From: Sipunculus nudus
Lineage: Eukaryota; Annelida; Sipuncula; Golfingiida; Sipunculidae
Reading direction: 5' to 3'
DNA length: 64,000 nucleotides
NCBI GenBank assembly: GCA_026874595.1
Contig: CM049309.1
Coordinates: 38,085,079-38,149,078 of the forward strand
In this document: positions 1 to 24,140 of the stretch, piece after piece
Position numbering within the stretch: position 1 is the first letter of the stretch
Layout: each line of letters opens with the position of its first letter
Made by a program: the position numbers and the translations under genes
The notes under the pieces: generated by a model
What the model saw: the letters and a program-made list of their open reading frames with translations, nothing else
The model's database searches: none
Told to the model about the DNA's origin: nothing

Positions 1-128
1 AAAAACACAGCTTATAAAAGCTAATATTATCCTATTGGTCGAGAATCATTTCACACTGTTTGTTTTTTATGAGAATGTATGTGTGAAAATGTAACTATTT
101 AGTTTCAGTCGATTTTGTAATTTAACAG

Positions 129-11663
<11,535 letters not shown>

Positions 11664-11692
11664 TGATGCGAAATCAAACTTCACTATGGACA

Positions 11693-11696
<4 letters not shown>

Positions 11697-11766
<70 letters not shown>
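11697..11766. repeat. (TA)n microsatellite
   Basis: Nearly pure TA run about 34 bp downstream of the stop of copy 1. The same position after every terminal exon of copy 2 also carries (TA)n. Confidence 0.95.
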
Positions 11767-11772
<6 letters not shown>

Positions 11773-11869
11773 CATTTATTGGTTCAGTGCACCATTTAAG
11801 GCCTAGCCTTTATAAATTTTCTTTTTCATTGGCAAAAGGTTTCATAGGTATAACTACAGTTTTTTCTAC

Positions 11870-12720
11870 ATATACTTTAGATCCAGGTATTTTTTTTTAT
11901 TCTTTAAAAAATTACAGAAATTCTGAAATAGCTTAAGTGCCTCCAGTATGGGTAATAGCTGTGTCATCTGCATACTGAATCAATATGTGCTCAGTACCTC
12001 CTATATTTAAACCTTTAATTTTACCTAATATTTCTTATATTAACAGCTATTGTTTTTGAGGCAAGTATAAACAGATAGGGTGACAATGGACAGCCTTACC
12101 CAACACCTCGATATGAAGTAGCCCATCCAAAAATTCTAACTGTTAATATCTGAATAAAATATATGAATCCCTTTTCTAAAATTTGGTCCATTCAATAAAA
12201 CTCAAAAGCTTTTCCAAGGTCTATTAATATCAGTGAACTTTTTTATCTTATGTTTATATGAATATGCAAATATACCTGTAATTCTTATTATATTTTCTCC
12301 AATATATCTGTTTTTCCTGAAACCAGTCTGATAAAAATAATTAAAAATAATTAATAGTCTAGTGAGTCTATTAGCGAAAGTTATAGCAATTATTTTATAA
12401 TCAGTGTTTAGTAGAGATAGAGGACGCCAGTTCTTTAATAAAGATATTTTTTTTCCTTTTTGGATTGAGGCAGATAAAAACTTGTCGTATGGAAAGCGGT
12501 ACAATACCATTGGAAAATGAACATTATAGTGAGTGGATAAAGTAAATTTTAATATAATCCGAAAATTGCTGATAAAATTCAGCTGGAAATCATTCAGGTC
12601 CTGGTATCTTATTCATTACAGGTATTTTTGCAATATGTTACACGTATGTTAATTAAAGAAAATACGCTTTCTATTAAGATAACCATGTGCTATTTGTATT
12701 CATGTATATTTTAATAATAA
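11870..12720 (-). pseudogene. decayed L1/Tx1-type LINE reverse transcriptase (copy 1 flank)
   Basis: On the minus strand, pieces of a non-LTR reverse transcriptase are readable: KNWRPLSLLNTDYKI and QTGFRKNRYIGENI (12202-12510) and QYADDTAITHTG at about 11945-11985, the YADD catalytic box. Stops interrupt it (for example at ~12590 in the GPD-FPAEFYQ segment). It is present at the same place downstream of copy 2 (50210-52740), so it predates the gene duplication. Confidence 0.8.
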
Positions 12721-14270
12721 ATAAAATCAGTTGCAGCTTTCACTAAATGGAGTGGTGTTTTGATCGAAATGATCTTTTCATTCGGTCTTCGTATGCACCG
12801 GATGTCGAAACCGCATCAGACAATTCTCCTAATATTAAAGAACACTTGTCGTGGGAAGCAATTTCGTCTGTTGTTATTGCGAGAAAAGTAGCGAGAAAAT
12901 AAAGTGAAGAGCGTGAACGATACCACTGTCAATCAGGGCTCATAATAACGATTTTCCGCCTGTCTCAGACAGGCAAAAACATGAACGGAAAGACATTTTT
13001 TTATTTTTTTACCAATTCGGTTGGAAAGGTGAACTTCCGAATGTTTCCCGCATCAGAGATAATGAAAAATACATTGGAAACCCCAAGCTACCCTGGTACC
13101 CGGCGTATATTATAACTAACATGCTAATGAAATCATATACCTCAGTGATTTTCATAGCAGCAGACCCATAATCTAAATCGAAAATTTAAACCCCGATCCC
13201 ATTCTATTTTCTAAAGGTAATACGTTTATGGGTACTCAGTCAAAGCGACCATAACAAAAAGATTTCCGGGTGTCGAAATTAAGATGCGGGTTAACCGTTT
13301 CTCAGATTGGTCAAAACGGAAGTGATTGATTGAAATTTTGATATAACGATAAGATGCATCTATAGGTGAAAGACAAATGTTCCTGCGGAAAAGCAAAACT
13401 AGATTAATACCTTTCCACTGTAAGGTGAACATTTTTAAATATTACCATTATTACAAATCCACTTAATATTTCAGCATAATTCATATCATACAATATATAT
13501 TCACAGTAATGCTGTTATATTAGTTTGTCTTTCGTCGGTGACTATTTACCTGGAGCTCGTCATCACTTCAGTTGAGTAGTATATTAATTATACATTTTTT
13601 TCTTTGACCAACAAATAAATTTATTTTGAAGCGACGATTTCCTGTACTGTACGACAGCTAAATGAATTAAGCTTTGTCTCTTCGATGTGCTTTCTTTGTT
13701 CGTCAACAAGTTCTTTAGACCCTGTTTTCACACCACAGTCAACAATCCCACAATAGACTTCTTTGTATTTGCAAGCGAGTCATACGCCATTTTGTTTTAA
13801 ATATTAATTTCTGCATACTTGAAAAAGTTTAACTAGTTTAGTCACTCTATTCTTTTCACATCGCATATTTATGGTAAATTTCCGGTATTGAAACTTGGAT
13901 GCTGTCTATTCAATTGTCAGTCTGTGATGTATTCATTGGTCATGTAGTATGTTTAATTCATGTATGATATTGCAATTAATGCAGCCTGCACACATGGGCG
14001 GTATGAAGGTATGGCCTACGAAATGGTCCAACCTACATTCATGCCATTCATCCCTCCCCTAGATCCGCTCCTAAAGTCAAATCTAGTACCGTTCTCCGTA
14101 TCTAGATGACGCCGTTTGCACGCATGTGTCATAAGATGTGAGGCCATGGATTGCATAATGTGTACCTGGTTGGAGGTAGTGTTTCACTAAACAAGTACAT
14201 TTAACGAATAGCTTTATGTCTCCAGTTCATGTAAAGTATTCACATATACAGCTGTGATACATAAATGTGT
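12721..14270. other. 3' flank of P450 copy 1, no gene seen
   Basis: AT-rich. Blocks up to about 14,080 align with 52740-53330 downstream of copy 2, for example CATGTAGTATGTTTAATTC at ~13943. This marks the right end of the recognisable gene duplication. CCCCTAGATCCGCTCCT at ~14055 resembles an end of the GGATCC-type short elements. Confidence 0.55.
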
Positions 14271-14274
14271 ATGT

Positions 14275-14277
<3 letters not shown>

Positions 14278-14326
<49 letters not shown>
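14278..14326. repeat. (TA)n microsatellite
   Basis: About 24 TA dinucleotides. Confidence 0.95.
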
Positions 14327-14329
<3 letters not shown>

Positions 14330-14332
<3 letters not shown>

Positions 14333-14635
14333 AAGTGTGTGCTACATAAGAAAAAAGTTTTAAAATGTGAGTGACAGCAAAAATATAACAAAAATTAGTG
14401 TGGCAACCAAAAGTGTTATAAAAAATGTGTGTGACAACCAAGATTTTTAAAAAATATGTGTGACATAGAAAAATATTTCAAAAAGTGTGTGTGACAACAT
14501 TAAACTATTTAAAAAAATGTGTGTGACAACCAAAAATATTAACAAAAAACGTGTGTGTGACATACCAAAAATAGTACAAAAATGTGTGTGACAACCAAAA
14601 ATATTACAAAATGTGCGTGACAACAGTAAAATATG
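14330..14635. repeat. ~30-bp minisatellite, GTGTGTGACAACCAAAAATA type
   Basis: About nine imperfect units around TGTGTGTGACAACCAAAAAT with variable A-rich spacers. No coding content. Confidence 0.8.
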
Positions 14636-14639
14636 GAAA

Positions 14640-15110
14640 CCTGTAGAGGTTGATCAAATCTAAGGCTGAACGAATCCATCAGACAACTGATGCATTATTT
14701 CAGAGGCAGTTCGGTTATCGAAATATTTCAATATTTACGTTTAGAATCACATTTTTTACCTTAAGACATATCAAGAATAAACACGATGAAGCAGGCGACT
14801 ATTGTCTAACAAACAAAGTCACTTAACTTCCTGCATCAGATACTGGTGCGGTTATAAATGAGAAAATGTATTTTTCTCACATAAATTTAGGATCATAATA
14901 ATGTTAATATAAGCATCATTTTAGAGGAAAACGTTTAGTTGCTTTACCTCTCATACAGAAACAAAGACTTGTTGCAATAATCGAAACGAGAATCGATACA
15001 TTATTATTAATTGATAAATCCACAGGGTGGAAACAATCAAAACATTATTATACGCGTTTTTGAGTCAGCCATTGTCGTCAATTTGTTTTCAAATGACCGC
15101 ATAGACGCTA
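14640..15110. other. intergenic, nothing recognised
   Basis: AT-rich sequence without a convincing frame, repeat or RNA. Confidence 0.5.
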
Positions 15111-15115
15111 GCTGG

Positions 15116-15285
15116 CACTCTCTGATTAGACCAGTCGGCCACACCCTGATGACACCAACCCGTCCTCACTCTCTGATGAGACCAGTCGGCCACACCCTGA
15201 TGACACCAACCCGCGGCCACTCTGTGATGAGACCAGTCGGTCACACCCTGATGACATCAACCCGCCGCCACTCTCTGATGGACGT
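15116..15285 (+). repeat. 51-bp minisatellite, three units
   Basis: CACTCTCTGATGAGACCAGT begins at 15116, 15167, 15218 and (partial) 15269, exact 51-bp spacing. Because 51 is a multiple of three the frame stays open (RPVGHTLMTPTR repeated), but flanking sequence gives no gene context. Confidence 0.85.
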
Positions 15286-15443
15286 TGTTAGCCCGCCGTG
15301 TTTAAAACATACCAAACTTTAGGAACATGGGGCGTGTTTTCGTTCCATGAACATGTTCCTGATTATACCTCTGTTCATGAACAAAGACCGTTTTACCCCA
15401 GGAACACGAACATCTTCCTGTTCGTTGTTCAAGAATATCATAA

Positions 15444-15480
15444 CCAACTCCGGGAGTTGGTTACACCACCAGGGGGCGCA
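15444..15480 (+). promoter_or_regulatory. CTCF-like motif beside a short palindrome
   Basis: CCACCAGGGGGCGCA at 15466-15480 matches the established CTCF core CCASYAGRKGGCRS at all 14 positions. It directly follows the palindrome CCAACTCC-G-GGAGTTGG at 15444-15460. It lies between the two P450 copies. Binding is not shown by sequence. Confidence 0.35.
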
Positions 15481-15483
15481 GGA

Positions 15484-17045
15484 ATAATTTAAAGGCTGGC
15501 AACAATGGCAGCAAGGTAAGAAGTTCCTGCTTACACTTGGACTGTTCATTTTAATTTGATTGACCGATATAACGTTTAATTTGTCACCATTTAAATGCTT
15601 CTCACATTTTTGATAAAAATAAATGAAATTAATTGGTATGCATTGTTGAAGAGTTACGACTGGTATTTTTAAGGCGTGTTTAGTGAACAATGCGTTTTAG
15701 TTACACGTTCATGTTCGCATCAAATTTTGTGAAACAATATTCGACCAATTATCATAAATAGTTCTTGAGATAAACGAAAAAATAGAACTTTCGACAAATG
15801 GCGGTTCAAATTTGCAGGTTACAAAAATTACCCAAGGTCGTAAGGACAGCCCAACTCAAAAGTATCATTCCTGCCATCACAAATCCATAAAACAGCCTTA
15901 CTGCGAGTCCAAGTATAGCCCTAAATCATTTACCTATGGGGCCCGTTAAACAACACTGTGGGTCATTTCAAAGCAACATGGCGTTTAATTGATATGTAAA
16001 ACAATTAAAGGCCACTCCATTTATTACATTAGTGATAGCAACATCATGAAGTTAAATTAATGATCAAGGGCAACTCAAATGCAAGTATGACAAGCAAATA
16101 TTATCTTGTGGTGCCCGCACTTAATCTTTATCGTTATGACATTTTTAGTGTATCAAATGATACCCGAAAAGTTGGTTTTGTCCAGTCTCCTGGTGACGGA
16201 CATGATGAACTATTGAAGGTCTCTGTCTTACTGATAAATTTCCTTCAGTTATGTATTATAAATAATTAAGTTGTGCTTCATTGCACCAGTTATAAGACGT
16301 TGGTACCATAGGAGCTGGATTTGGTTCCACTGAATGAGTTTATTCACCCAGAAACACATTGATACATGAAAGAAGTAGCTATAAAAGCATTTGCATGTGA
16401 TGACTGAATTAACTGACTGACAGGGTCGACCTTTTTCGTCATTCTTGCAACTATATTACAGACATATTTCATTGCTAGTACATCTTTTTACATGTAATGT
16501 GAAATCCAGGGTATATACCATGGCGTGCGACCTACGCATAGCTAAACAATGTCATTATAAGCTATTATTCAAGGCACGTTTTTGAAGTACGACAACCTTT
16601 GTTTTGTTGCCATCAAAAACATGATTAAGTAACCTTTAGGGAACACATTCTTGCAACTATATTACACATACATTTGATTGCTATTACATCTTTTGACATG
16701 AAACGTAAAATCCAGGGTCGATATACCACGGTGTGTGAAATACTCATAGCTAAACAATGTCATTGTTGTTATGCAAGCTGTTATTCAAGACATGGTTTTG
16801 AAGTACGGCAAATTTTGTTCTGTTGCCATTAAATACATGATTAAGTAACCTTTAGGAAACACAATAAAGTATGTCCCCCCCCCCCCCCCCCCCCCCGCAG
16901 GACGAAGAGTGAGTGCCTTGGGTTCCCGGTCGATGCGTCGTGACTGAGAGTAGTAAAAAGAAAACATTGTTAAAAAAGTCACTTTTACTTTGTATACCAA
17001 CAATAACATGGTTTGTGTACACTGCACTGGACACTGTCACAACAA
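15484..17045. other. intergenic, nothing coding recognised
   Basis: Two segments (about 16430-16560 and 16650-16790) share the words TTGCAACTATATTACA and GCTAAACAATGTCATT, so they are a diverged direct repeat of about 215-220 bp. A run of 22 C occupies 16875-16896. Confidence 0.5.
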
Positions 17046-17109
17046 CAGACACACACACACACGTACACACATGATCATCTGTATTCTCAAACATTGATTG
17101 GCATATCAG

Positions 17110-17291
17110 GAAACACATTGGCCAGCATTTCTCCTTGTGGAAGATGAAGAAGATTGCCAAACCTACGTCACGTGTCAGTTCACGGCTTCCAGTATAATCA
17201 ATCAGTACATCGTCCCCGTTTACTCATATGACCTCCCATTACGCAGCTTCAACAGAACCACAGCGCAGTTCCAGGGGTCACGTGAGATTGC
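17110..17291 (+). CDS. candidate internal exon of an unidentified gene
   Basis: Sequence between acceptor GGCATATCAG and donor GC/GTAAGC is open for 60 codons, is richer in GC than its surroundings and has mixed, protein-like composition: ETHWPAFLLVEDEEDCQTYV, later IVPVYSYDLPLRSF and FNRTTAQFQGSREI. Two Cys, one N-glycosylation sequon (NRT). I do not recognise the family, and no partner exon was found nearby. It could be a fragment or a chance frame. Confidence 0.3.
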
Positions 17292-17299
17292 GTAAGCAA

Positions 17300-19400
17300 A
17301 TCCTTCTTGCAACTTACGGGAAATATAGTCACAGCCATATACTTGATGTTTAGTACAGCTCAGCAGGATCTGACTCAAACTTAAACTTACACGTAAGTTT
17401 AGTTTAAGTTTACAATTGTTTATTACTTGCCGGAATCAACATTGAGGCTAGTATATTTAGCAGTCCCGTATGTTTTTTCTGTCCTCCTGTCTGTTTCTCC
17501 ATGTTCCGATGTTCTACAGGACACCATTTCTTGCGATATCTTTGAAACTTACACAGTAACTATATCCATCTCCCTCACAGTCTGTTGTTTTTTTTTATTA
17601 AAAATGGTCAAATGTTAAGGTCACCTAAAAAAAGTTTTCATTAGGAATTTAAGACATGCCTTATAAGCAACCCACACCAGGTTTTGCCCAGCCCCAAGTG
17701 TCCATAGGGCAAATAAGCTCAGACAGCTAAATAGCCATACCAGATGTTTATCTGCCTGATAAAGCCCTAGGGGGTATGACTGGTGGGAGCAAGCCGGACT
17801 ACTTTCAGCATCTGCTGCTAACAGCAGTTAGGCAAAGTAAGGTTTAATTGGGTCATAGGGGATTCTTAATTTTGTATGCATGCCACACATACCAGAGGCC
17901 AAAGCGAGGTTTGTTGGAAATAACAAAGACACGTGATCACTTGGTATAGCAGAAACACATGTGTTGATACAGTTGAGCTCAGCATGGAAGGTCGTGTCAC
18001 AGCCTTTTCTGTTCCTTGATGCTAGCCATTTACTAATTGGATATCAGGTTTAAGATTTCATTAGTTTGTATAAGTGATCAAGGTAGAAAGAAGAAGTGGA
18101 TAGTACTTATTAAGTCATTCATCTGGACGAGGGACTCATTGTGATTGTGTGTTCATATGTTCCTGGTTTGTTCGTCTCTTTGTTATAATTGTTCATAGAA
18201 ATAAGAAAATGGAACTATTTTTTAACTATGATTTTTTATTATCTGTATCAATTTTTAATGTAGGTGTCAAGATATTTAATACACGGTGCTGTTTCACAAA
18301 ATTTGTATCCATATATATGCAGTTAATTGAACTTTATTAAAAATAAATAAATTACATTTACTTGTTATTTTAAAGAATGCTACCAAAAAACAAACGTAAT
18401 GGTGACATTTAGCAACAATCTTCATATAGTTTTTACCAGCCAAGCATTGATCCTGTTTATGGTTTATAGAGAATAGATAAATTGGTATGTCTCAACTGGT
18501 TGGAGGGGCTAACATTTTATATTACCAAAGCCTGAATGTCATCATTTTATCTCATTTTTACTTGAGGCCCTCTTAGATGACATCCGTGGATAGCTTTAAA
18601 GCCCTTAAATTATATGGATGCAACACATTCATAAAGTCATCCAGATATATGTCCACATGACCTGTCTAGACCCACTGCAAATTAAAGAATTTTCCACTCA
18701 AGCAATCCTAGTGATACCATTTCCTTTGTTTGTCAATGCAGTTTATGTCAAACAGGACTCACCGTCAGTATATTTAACTTTTCATTCACAACAACAAATA
18801 TGTAGTTTTAGTATTTGACACATTTAGTGAAGTGTTGAACATTAGTTGAAATGGACATTTTATTCCATTATTCTTACCTTATATATATATTTTTTTCTCA
18901 AATTTTGTAAAGTCCTGTAGAGAAAAGGTGTCGTTTATAAAATTTTATTTCTGCCCATGGACTAACATAATCCTTGCCATACCCAGAAACTCATCATATC
19001 ACTATCTAATGAGGAGGGATATTCTTTTTAAATGACCTGTGACATGGTGTTTTCACTTAATAGCTATGTGTTTGTTATGCCACTGTAAAAGAATAGTATA
19101 ATTCTATGTATTAATATTGGTGATAGAAACAGTTTACCTACATCGAAACTTTTTAAAGGCAGGTGAATAGAAAAAAATGTAAGTTCATTTGAGAACATTT
19201 TAACCACCAAAGAAGCAGACATGATTCATCTTAGCTTTATTAGTCTTCAATAAGTTAATGACTTCATAATAGCAGTATCATCTGCGTAATGCCAAAGTGT
19301 TTCGGCGTGTGTGTCACTCTGTGCCCTACTAAACATGAAACAAGAAACTTCGTACTAACGTACACAGTCTGAGGGACTATGCACAGACCACCTCATTCTC
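17300..19400. other. intergenic, nothing recognised
   Basis: AT-rich; no coding exon, structured RNA or clear repeat could be supported. Confidence 0.45.
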
Positions 19401-19404
19401 TGCT

Positions 19405-20668
19405 GTCTGTAATAATAGTAATAATTTAATAATAATTTATTTTATATAGCGTAAAACCACATATGTGCTCTAAAACGCTTCACACACATTCAATACACAT
19501 AAAAAATTATATCTAAATAGATAACATATTAGAACTTAAAACAGAAAATAGAAATACTGAAGAACTATGATGTACATGTATCACTAAGAAATGCACCGTC
19601 ATTGGATAAAAAATAAGTAGTTAAGGATCGTAAAAACATTTACATACAATCATATGTCTCCCTAAAAAGATGTGTTTTCAATTGTTTTTTAAAACTTTCG
19701 AATGTGACTGCAGATTTTAAATGTTGAGGTAGTTCATTCCACAATCTAGGCCCCGAAACACTAAAAGCTCGTTCCATAGCCAAAGACGACCTTGTGAATG
19801 GTACTACCAGTTGGTGTAGATCAGCTGACCTGAGTGACCTTGTGGATTCATAGGGAATGATCAGCTCCCTTAAGTATCCAGGGGCCTCACCATGTATACA
19901 TTTGAATACCATCACTAAGACTTTGACCTCTATACGTTGACGTACTGGGAGCCAATGGAGAGTTTTCAATACAGGAGTGATATGATCTCTTCTTTGGGCT
20001 CCACTGATGACCCGTGCGGCTGCGTTCTGGACATGCTGCAGAGGGTAAAGACTGGACTGAGGCAGGCCAAGTAGTAACGAATTGCAATAGTCCAATTTCG
20101 ATGTTATAAATGCATGTACCAACTTCAGAAGTGAGTCATCTTTCAGAAACTTTTTAAGTGTAGCAATGTTCCTAAATTGTAAATATGCACGCTTACAGAT
20201 ATTCTGAATATGTGGTTTCATACTTAAACAGGAGCCAACAATGACGCCTATGTTTCTAGCTTGCAAAGACCTATCTACTGTGGATCTACCGACTTTGAGT
20301 GAGGGAACCAGATCCATCTGCGGTGTTTTGGAAGAAATTACCAAGACTTCAGTTTTAGACTCATTCATTTTCAAAATATACTTGTTCATCCATTCTTTGA
20401 CAAGATGAATGCAGCTTTCTATTTTTAAAACCGCTTCTGTTAATAATGCTTGGTCAAAAGAAATATATAATTGGGTGTCGTCTGCATAGAGATGATATGG
20501 TATTCCTTGCGCACGCAGGAGTCTGCCTACTGATGCAGTGTATAAAGTAAACAAAACTGGACCGAGGACACTACCCTGAGACACCCCACAAGAAAGCTCC
20601 TTCCCCTTGGACTGCATGCCTGATAGACAAATATGCTGTGAGCGATGCATTAGGTAGGAATCAAATGT
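19405..20668 (-). mobile_element. 5'-truncated CR1/L2-type LINE
   Basis: Minus-strand frame 20650-19640 (336 codons, no stop) is the C-terminal half of a non-LTR reverse transcriptase. In order: CGVSQGSVLGPVLF, the YADD box in YHLYADDTQLYIS, LDYCNSLLLGLP, AARVISG, LHWLPVRQRIEVK and WNELPQHLK. Upstream an in-frame stop precedes it and the 5' domains (endonuclease, RT fingers) are missing, as is usual for dead-on-arrival copies. The 3' tail at 19405-19450 is (TAA/ATT)n next to a GCTATATAAA-like sequence, typical of L2/CR1 3' ends. The frame is intact, so the insertion is fairly recent. Confidence 0.85.
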
Positions 20669-20689
20669 AATGTGTATCAGTCAGTACCT

Positions 20690-21900
20690 GTGCCCCGACA
20701 CTGGGATGTCTTGATATGTTAATTGACCTCGGGCAATAAATGGCATCCTGTGGTTTGATAAAGAGCTAAAATAGACCTCAGAGCCAACTCAATTCTTTTA
20801 GAGCAGTAGATGTGAGCCTTTAACTATATTCTATCTCACCATGAATCACTGACACTTCGGACCACGTGAGAGACACTGCATGTCCAGCTCCTATCATTCT
20901 ACTGGTGGCTCAGCTCCTTAGTACACGTGTTTACACTTCACATCCGTATCTGCTGCCACACCCTTACTGAGGGTGTGTCAAGTTCTTGCCTTACTGAGGC
21001 TTTTTACAGCAAGTAACTTTCCTTGCTGATTATGGCTGACGAAAATCACTACATAGCCTGGAACAGTCAATGGCTTATATGAAAGATGCTTTTGTTAGCT
21101 TTAGTCAACTCATGGCTACAAAACTGATGGACAACCACCTGCAAAAAAGCGCAGGGTGGATTGCAACCCATCAACTCTAAAGAATAAGGAGAAGCCTTGT
21201 CTGAAGTTGAAAGTGATCATGCTGATGTTTATCAAGATGATGATTATGATGATGATAATGATTGGGCTTGAAGTTTTTCATTTTCCAACTGCCTATAATA
21301 TAATGGTCCAAAAGTAACAGATGGGAAACTAGCCACCCTTAGCCCAGTGACATGACAGATGTCTCTAATCAGAGCAGTAGATGTGAGCATTTAACTATAT
21401 TATGTTTAGAGTCACTGGAAAGTATTTTCCTTACAAGTCGGGTTTACATAGTGCTTATAGCAGTGCATTCCATTGGATAATTATTTTTTCCAGATGCTTT
21501 TAACAAAATTTGTTTGTAAGCATCCAATCATTTGAAGAGGATTAATTGAACAACTGAGGGGTCTTGATTGAGACTTAGCACTTAATTTGCTCCATAATAC
21601 TTGCTTTGGTGCAAAAATTTGTTATTCAGTGTTTCTTCAATCTAAACTTTAAATACAGGCAGGGGTTGATGTGAGGTGAAAAGCGCAGGCAGGAGGTTTT
21701 TGGTATTTTTGCTAAGAAAAAAAAATGAGGGTTGACTATATACGGAGGTATAAACTATTTGGCCGACTGAATAATCACATTCGCATAACAAAGGTATCCT
21801 CCCCATCCCCATCCCCGTAAAATTTTCCTTTCCCCTTTAATATAAGGCCCATGCTTATCTGAAGAAAAATATCAACCATGGTGTTACTGAATTTTATTGT
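20690..21900. other. intergenic with a 30-bp direct repeat
   Basis: GAGCAGTAGATGTGAGCCTT... at 20801-20830 recurs with one mismatch at 21372-21401, enclosing ~540 bp. No gene recognised. Confidence 0.45.
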
Positions 21901-21910
21901 TGTTTTAAGT

Positions 21911-22030
21911 TTAATAAGTTTTCACTTGTCGCGTATTTTACATTTCAATTTAAAATCGGTCACTATTTAGAATGCATTCTGATGGTGTACATGTTCGAGA
22001 TCGTGTACCGTTCCAACTTAACAAACTAAC
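21911..22030. repeat. left arm of a 120-bp inverted repeat
   Basis: Reverse complement matches 24141-24260 over about 120 bp, with shared words GTTTGTTAAG, CGATCTCGAACATGTAC and GACAAGTGAAAA. The right arm ends ~140 bp upstream of the start codon of P450 copy 2. Confidence 0.7.
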
Positions 22031-22544
22031 TTAATATTTAGAGCACACATGGGATTTATTTATTTAGGTTTAGTAGCATACTACAAATTATTAATATCCT
22101 CGGTTACCCACACTCCCTGAATAATCGTGACGTTGGCTTTTTTTAAATTAGGGTGCGCAGTCTTAGTGAAAGTGATACAAACGCCAGAATGCTAGTTGCG
22201 AAATTCAGCTGCGAACATAGCTAGGGAAATGGGTGGAGAAACAGATATTTCAGTGTTCTTAAGACTTTTGTGATGTTATGGTGTTTATTTTTGATAACAT
22301 GATGCCTATTTTCCTTAATAATAAAGAGGCAAAATTATTTTTGTTCCATATTATTTGATTTTTGAATGCTGTCTTCTCTTAAAAGCATCGATCGAACAAT
22401 ATATAAACCAAAATATGTAATGTAAACCCTGAGCAATAGCGACGTTGGCATTAGACAGAGGGTCTTATTGTATAGTTGGCACATTGCCAGTGAATATTAC
22501 AGATTCAGCTCTGTGTACTATGCTGTACCCAAGCAAATGAAATA

Positions 22545-23885
22545 CCGTATTTCCTTAAGCAGACGCCCGGGCGTTTATTTTTTTCAGGTCCTGCTTTGGC
22601 CTGGCGTCTAAACAAGGAAGACTTCTAATTAAGGCAAGCTTTTAAAAAAATAAAATTATCAGACTTGTCAGACAAAACTACAAAAGAACACGTCAAAATT
22701 AAAAAAAAAAACCTGTCACTACTTGGGGACGCAATTTAAAACATCACCGGTACACGGATTATGTTTACGAAATATCCTTTGATGCTATAGGGTTATGGGA
22801 CACGCGCAAGTTTCGTAATCAGGCATCATAATAAGAATTTACGGGGAATCAGAGCGACAGAATTTACAGATGTCCACAAGAATCTGTTCGCGTGGGCCTT
22901 ATAAAACCAGTGTTTCACGCTGCTGGTCCATTTATTTTACACCGCTTGCAGTTGGTTACATTGTTTCCTCCGAACACGGGTTGGCTTTTCCATTAACTGT
23001 GCACTATGTATAACTGGTAATACTGGTTCCTCCGAAAAACAGTGGATTGGTTTGTATCACAGCACTGCGTAATTCATTTTCATTACACTTTCTTTCCGAC
23101 ATATTAAGCTTGAGAAACCGTATTCAAGTATTCCGACCTGGTATATACTGCTATGTGACATTTGCTGAAAGGAATATTCCACTGAATGTATAATTGTCGA
23201 CAAGAATAAATACTGTTTTATAACTTATCCCGGTAGCGTGGTTTTGGTAACATTGGATACGTACTTAAAACCGCTAAACAATGAAAGTAAGGGGCGCAAT
23301 TTGGCTTGACAGTCGCTGCAGCTTGTTTCGGTTGACACTGTCATTTGATTCTTTATGGTACACAAGAAATATGTGCCCAAACGTACTTGAACAGCTCTGT
23401 TCAATCATCTGTGCGTCAGATTCCCACCGTACCATGTTGTATCCCTTGTGTCAATCAAGTACTATTTTTACTCAGCTCGACAGCAGTGAAAGTGATAGCC
23501 TTCTCACTGCTGGTGTATTTGTGAAGTATTTACTAGGATCGGTGATCGGCTTTAATCATAATCGACGAATCGGAAAGATTTTATGTCCTTTATAGAAACA
23601 ATCAAGCAGGCACGTGAGAAAAAGGGAATTAAATATATTATCAACGCAAACACAAATCCAAGTTCAAACATAATCAACGGTCTATTTGACCGGCAAATGC
23701 ACCAATTATAGTTATATGAAAAGAAATCTGGCGGCAAACATGGAAACTACTCTGACACCTGGCCTCTGAAAAAGACCGGCGTCTATTTAAGTCCGGCGTT
23801 TATTTTTTTGAGACATTTTTTAACCCTGGCAAATAAATAAGACAGGCGACTATTTAAGGCCCGGCGTCTGATCAAGGAAATACAA
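22545..23885. mobile_element. TA-flanked terminal-inverted-repeat element (MITE/mariner-like)
   Basis: The left end CCGTATTTCCTTAAGCAGAC and the right end (reverse complement TTGTATTTCCTTGATCAGAC) pair over 23 bp with four mismatches. Both are bounded by TA, the target used by Tc1/mariner-type elements. Subterminal GGCGTCTA and GGCGTTTATTTTTTT words occur at both ends. The interior (1.3 kb) has no recognisable transposase; the frame at 23281-23595 resembles nothing known to me. Confidence 0.6.
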
Positions 23886-24140
23886 TAGCCTGAGCACAAT
23901 TCGGTTGGCATACAGGACTGTAATTACAAAACTGTTCAACAATCAGGTAGGAGTAGTTTATAAACATGATTTCGAAAACATGCTTTGATAGTTATTATTG
24001 CATCATTATTTGGTTCGTAATTAGAATTTTGTCACACTTCTTTTACAATCAGAAAAATTGTATGTCTGATCTAGCTAAACTAGACCTTGAATTTCAGCGT
24101 CTATAGTGTATAAAATAATCTAACGTGTGATTTAATTATT

